Below are positions 61,156 to 64,000 of a stretch of 64,000 nt of DNA, piece by piece (positions within the stretch are counted from its first letter, which is position 1; each line of letters opens with the position of its first letter). Position numbers and translations under genes: made by a program. This DNA is from Beijerinckiaceae bacterium (GTDB taxonomy: Bacteria > Pseudomonadota > Alphaproteobacteria > Rhizobiales > Beijerinckiaceae). Location: contig CANGFT010000005.1 in assembly GCA_947453205.1 (NCBI GenBank), forward strand, positions 62,001 to 126,000. The letters run 5' to 3'. The notes beneath the pieces are model-generated. The model saw only the letters and a list, made by a program, of their open reading frames with translations. It had not been told where the DNA came from and did no database searches.

Positions 61156-61681
61156 GGTCCGGGGTCATGACGAAGCGCGCCAGCTACGCCGGCCTTGCGC
61201 CCGCCCAACCTCTGGTTACCACGACCGTGCCGACGGCGACGCGCACCGAGGCAGTGGACCGCTCGAACGCCCGCCCAGATCCTTCCCATCTTTTTCCTTG
61301 CCCCCTAGCTCGTTGCCGCCGCATCCGTCGCTGATCGCGCTGACCCGTCTGCTGGCGCGCCAGGTCAGCGGTTCTGGAGGCGCGGACGACGGAGATCATG
61401 AAGAACATAATCTTCTTAATGCAGAGCGTTTCCTGACCGCGAACCCGTTTTAAACATCTGTTTTATATGCAACCTCGGCACCGACAACCACCCGGAAGAG
61501 GGCGGTTCTGAAGGACCGAGAACTGAGTTCGGTCATGGTGGTTGCGGGGACCCGAAACCACCGACAGTTGATTTGTAAAGTTTGAGTTGGACCAAAGCGG
61601 CTGCGGGGATCCGAACCCACCGACGGTTGAGTTTCTGGGCTTAAGTTTTGTCAGAGAGGCGACCACGCACCTTCTATCTCT
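61156..61681. other. Gene-poor decayed region 5' of the transposase remnant
   Basis: Short ORFs only. A plus-strand frame from 61167 ('MTKRASYAGLAPAQ') stops after about 55 codons, and another frame nearby reads 'PPHPSLIALTRLLARQVSG', which recalls small proteins linked to recombinase genes. Both are too broken to call. Two repeats lie at 61537-61640. Confidence 0.35.
61537..61640. repeat. Two degenerate dispersed-repeat copies (A and B)
   Basis: Copy A (61537 on) reads GGTGGTT-g-CGGG-ga-CCCG-a-AACCACC, an imperfect hairpin. Copy B (61600 on) carries TGCGGGGATCCGAACCCACC. The two are 59 bp apart and share the core TGCGGGGAYCCGAAmCmACCGA. Copy C at 34914 lies 26.6 kb away. Confidence 0.55.
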
Positions 61682-62145
61682 GGCCACCGTGACATGGCCT
61701 ACATCGGCTCGTCGGAAAAACTGAGCACCGAGGCGCAGCGAGTGGCTGGGTTTCGCGAGGCGTTCACGCAGCTGGGTCTCGCGCCCATCTCATCCTCATA
61801 TGGACAGGACCGCCCCGCGCCAGCTAGGCCCGACAGGGGATCCAGCACCAACCGACAGCGATCATTTCAAGCGGCGCCAGGATCACGGTCGGAATTCTTG
61901 AGGAGTGGCATGAGCCAGGACGGACCGAGCCGGAGATTCTTTCGGTGATGGCTTTTGGGGATTCGCCATGGTTCAAATGGTGGGGCCCGGGACTCACGAC
62001 GATTGGCCTTCCCACGTCGAACCTCGTCAGGTCGCCCGCTGTTTTGATGATCCGCAGGCTAAGGGAAGGACGAACCGGCGCCGAAGCCAAAAGCGCCGTC
62101 AGATTCATTGATGAGCCTCGCTTGATCAAGCGGGCATTCTTATGA
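61682..62145 (+). pseudogene. Broken LacI-family transcriptional regulator
   Basis: Two fragments of a LacI-type effector domain are visible in different frames. The first, from 61682, reads 'GHRDMAYIGSSEKLSTEAQR' and continues 'VAGFREAFTQLGLAP'. The second, in another frame from 61945, reads 'MAFGDSPWFKWWGPGLTTIG' and continues to 62145. The DNA between is about 155 bp, too short for the missing part of the domain, so there is both a frameshift and an internal deletion. The HTH end is missing. Confidence 0.75.
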
Positions 62146-62337
62146 ACGTTCATCCGGGGCCTCCGGCTTGAGAGTTGGAGCTGCGCAACCCCAGTTTCTC
62201 AGCCAAGCCTCGGATGAACAACTTTCATAGCTTCGACACCTAGGCCTCTACAAAACGATAGTTGAAACTATGCTCACATCACGGATTGAGCGCAATTCCT
62301 GAACCCGGGACGGGAGCCGCGGGTTCAGGCTTGAGCA

Positions 62338-63567
62338 TCAGAACGGGTCTTTGAAGTCCTCGCCGGCCGCGAGAGGCCCTTCGTAGAAGCGCTGCTCCAT
62401 GCGTGAAACTGCGCCGTCGCGGGCGAGGGTTGCCTCGAATTCCTGACGCAGATGCGGATCTTCTTCGTGGTACGGAATGGCGCCACCGCCTTTCTTGATA
62501 TCAATTGCGCCCCGATCCGTTATCGCTTCGCCCGGCCGTCCGGGCTTACGCGACGTCGAATTGTTGGCGCCGAACCAGGCCGACAGGCGCAGTGGATCCC
62601 TGCTGACACCGAAATGCTGATGGAACCAATCGCCTGACATTGGAGCCGCCGAGACCATGCCGCCGTATTCGTAATCTTGCCGCATCACTTGCTCAGCGCG
62701 GCCATCCTTCCACGGCGTCGTGCCCAGGCCAGCAGGCCACGTGTAGGTGTAGCCCTTGCCTTTGAGGCAGATCAGTATCGCGGCGGAAGCATGCGCATGC
62801 GCCTTGGAATATCGTCCCGTCTCGTGTTGGCCGATCCACAGGTAGAAGCGATTGCCGGCCATATGAGGCTCGATGCGGCGGTAGCCGGGCGAGCGGCGAT
62901 TGTCGAGGGGTAGTTCAGCTGTGATGACGTCATGTACGAGATTGGTGCGCTTCATCGCGAGACCGCGCACGGGATCGGGCTCAATGTCGTCGTTTGGCTT
63001 GAAATAGTCTTCATTGCCCGCATAGCGGTCGCTGAAATTGTAGGGGCAGTTGAAGATGAAATGTGGATTGTCGACTAGGTTCATCATGTTTGGCGCCGTC
63101 GTGCCGCAGAGCAGGATCGCCGGTGAATTCGTCGCGTTGACGAAGCGGTGATAGGCGTTGAGCGGAATGGAGAACATAGAGCCCTTCTGCCACTCGAATG
63201 TCGCCTTTTTCGTCTGGCTTTCCTGCCAGACCTCCGTCGAGCCGCGGCCCTCGATCACGAGCACGACCTTCTCGTAGAAATGGCGCTCGATCTCAAGCGC
63301 GCCGCCCGCCGGCACTTCGACGACATACATGCCCCACAGCCCTTCGGTGCCGTAGAGCTGGATATAGGCGCCGCGTCCGCCCAGCCGCTTCCACGGCGCC
63401 ATCGGTAGGTCGAGCACCGTGCGCACGCCGATGCCGCGATGGCAGGGAATGCCTTCCGCGTCCATGAAGCGATCATAGGGCATGGCAGGACGCGCGAACT
63501 TGCCAAGGCCCGCGTTCTCGCCCGCCTTCGGTTCGTGCCAGTGCTTTCCGGATTCATCATGTGGCAT
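62338..63567 (-). CDS. Bicupin protein
   Basis: The preferred start is ATG 63567 ('MPHDESGKHWHEPKAGEN'), with AAGGGA eight bases upstream; the track start at 63921 lies within an upstream LysR frame. The 409-residue protein has two cupin domains: 'EKVVLVIEGRGSTEVWQ' with 'MFSIPLNAYHRFVN' in the first, and 'HAHASAAILICLKGKGYTYT' with 'SGDWFHQHFG' in the second. Clustered His residues suggest a metal site, as in gentisate-type dioxygenases and related enzymes, but no specific reaction can be named. Confidence 0.82.
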   Translation of the reverse strand: MPHDESGKHWHEPKAGENAGLGKFARPAMPYDRFMDAEGIPCHRGIGVRTVLDLPMAPWKRLGGRGAYIQLYGTEGLWGMYVVEVPAGGALEIERHFYEKVVLVIEGRGSTEVWQESQTKKATFEWQKGSMFSIPLNAYHRFVNATNSPAILLCGTTAPNMMNLVDNPHFIFNCPYNFSDRYAGNEDYFKPNDDIEPDPVRGLAMKRTNLVHDVITAELPLDNRRSPGYRRIEPHMAGNRFYLWIGQHETGRYSKAHAHASAAILICLKGKGYTYTWPAGLGTTPWKDGRAEQVMRQDYEYGGMVSAAPMSGDWFHQHFGVSRDPLRLSAWFGANNSTSRKPGRPGEAITDRGAIDIKKGGGAIPYHEEDPHLRQEFEATLARDGAVSRMEQRFYEGPLAAGEDFKDPF

Positions 63568-63726
63568 GTTTATATCCCTTTCATCTGCCTTCGGTCGATT
63601 CAATAGCTGCCGGGTTTCGTTGAGTGCGATGGCAGAACGCTTCATTTCGTTGGTTGGCCTTTGGGCCGATCCACGCGCAATTTTCTTGTCATGTGGGTCT
63701 GCGGCGGCGTCAGATCCCAGTTCGAG

Positions 63727-64000
63727 CTTCCCGGAAAATTTCCGGCGCAAAAAATTGGTGAAGGCGCGCACTTTGTTTGGCGCATGTTCGTAATGCAGGT
63801 AGACGGCTTCGATCTGCCCGGTTTTGAGGAACCAGCATTGCAACACGCGAACGATGGCCCCTGAGGCCAAGTAGTCCTTGATGCAGGAGGATGGCGGGAT
63901 AGCGACGTCGGCATCTAGCAAAACTGATCGGCCCCCATCGACTGCTCCAAGCAGAATGTTAGTGCAAGATTGGTTTAGGCGCTAGCGCGGTCGGCGGAGC
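63727..64000 (-). CDS. LysR-family regulator, 3' end (5' part beyond the window edge)
   Basis: The frame entering from the right edge reads 'ILLGAVDGGRSVLLDADVAI' then 'CIKDYLASGAIVRVL', and later 'KVRAFTNFLRRKF', the C-terminal part of a LysR effector domain. No stop codon follows; the frame runs on into the bicupin gene. It is either a truncated gene that has lost its stop or an unusual fusion. The end coordinate is approximate. Confidence 0.65.

Noticed and set aside
61605-61625. A tRNA T-arm-like sequence (GGTGGGTTCGGATCCCC on the minus strand)
   Set aside because: The five-pair T stem does not form and there is no acceptor or anticodon arm; it belongs to the dispersed repeat.
1-64000. 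CRISPR array, rRNA, tRNA or prophage structural genes
   Set aside because: No regularly spaced repeats, no rRNA or tRNA structure, and no phage structural proteins were seen.

Overview
The window looks like a chromosomal segment of a high-GC alphaproteobacterium, most likely of the order Hyphomicrobiales (Rhizobiales). The reasons are a SlyX with the '...PPPPHY' tail, an HWE-type histidine kinase, many LysR-controlled catabolic operons, TctC/Bug solute-binding proteins, and an ISNCY-type transposase remnant. No rRNA, tRNA, CRISPR array or prophage was seen. The genus cannot be fixed from this sequence alone.

Layout. (1) 1-9.5 kb: a minus-strand operon with a nitrate/taurine-type ABC importer, hydantoinase/oxoprolinase A and B, and two creatinase-fold (M24) proteins. 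A LysR gene at 9477 is divergent to it. (2) 10.4-15.2 kb: two ureide enzymes (AllA, AllE), a Rieske oxygenase with a TctC protein, and a Tat-exported amidohydrolase. (3) 15.2-25.7 kb: general functions, namely SlyX, a YaiI protein, a receiver protein and HWE kinase, a TetR-RND-MFP efflux operon, small conserved-looking genes, a candidate sRNA and a glutaminase. (4) 25.7-33.4 kb: a nine-gene minus-strand operon (Rieske ferredoxin, small protein, amidohydrolase, Fbp-type ABC importer, enolase-superfamily enzyme, GlcG-like protein, 52-aa protein). It is divergent from a LysR gene, and a perfect FNR/FixK-type box lies between them. (5) 35.1-42.6 kb: an eight-gene operon (extradiol-type VOC dioxygenase, signal-less binding protein, permease, ATPase, SGNH-like protein, amidohydrolase, beta-propeller lactonase, TctC), divergent from a LysR regulator with two HTH domains. 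(6) 44.1-60.5 kb: further catabolism, comprising a PrpB-like lyase, a seven-gene plus-strand operon (binding protein, CapA, two MmgE/PrpD, FAH, alpha/beta hydrolase, TctC), a flavin monooxygenase with a TctC, protocatechuate 4,5-dioxygenase LigAB, and a second operon with amidohydrolase, TctC, VOC dioxygenase and a carboxymuconolactone-decarboxylase-like protein. (7) 60.5-64 kb: a decayed region with a transposase remnant, palindromic repeats, a broken LacI-type gene, a bicupin gene and the 3' end of a LysR gene.

How the parts fit. The 25-60 kb part reads as a patchwork of aromatic-acid or ring-cleavage pathways. It holds three candidate ring-cleavage dioxygenases (LigAB and two VOC enzymes with H-H-E triads), two homologous TIM-barrel amidohydrolases of the lactone-hydrolase type, FAH and MmgE/PrpD enzymes for chain processing, and five TctC proteins with no TctA/TctB partner in the window. 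The most notable system-level signal is a repeated module (VOC dioxygenase + YPPSPLFG-type amidohydrolase + TctC) present once at 35-42.6 kb and once at 57.5-60.5 kb. Substrates are not determinable from sequence alone.
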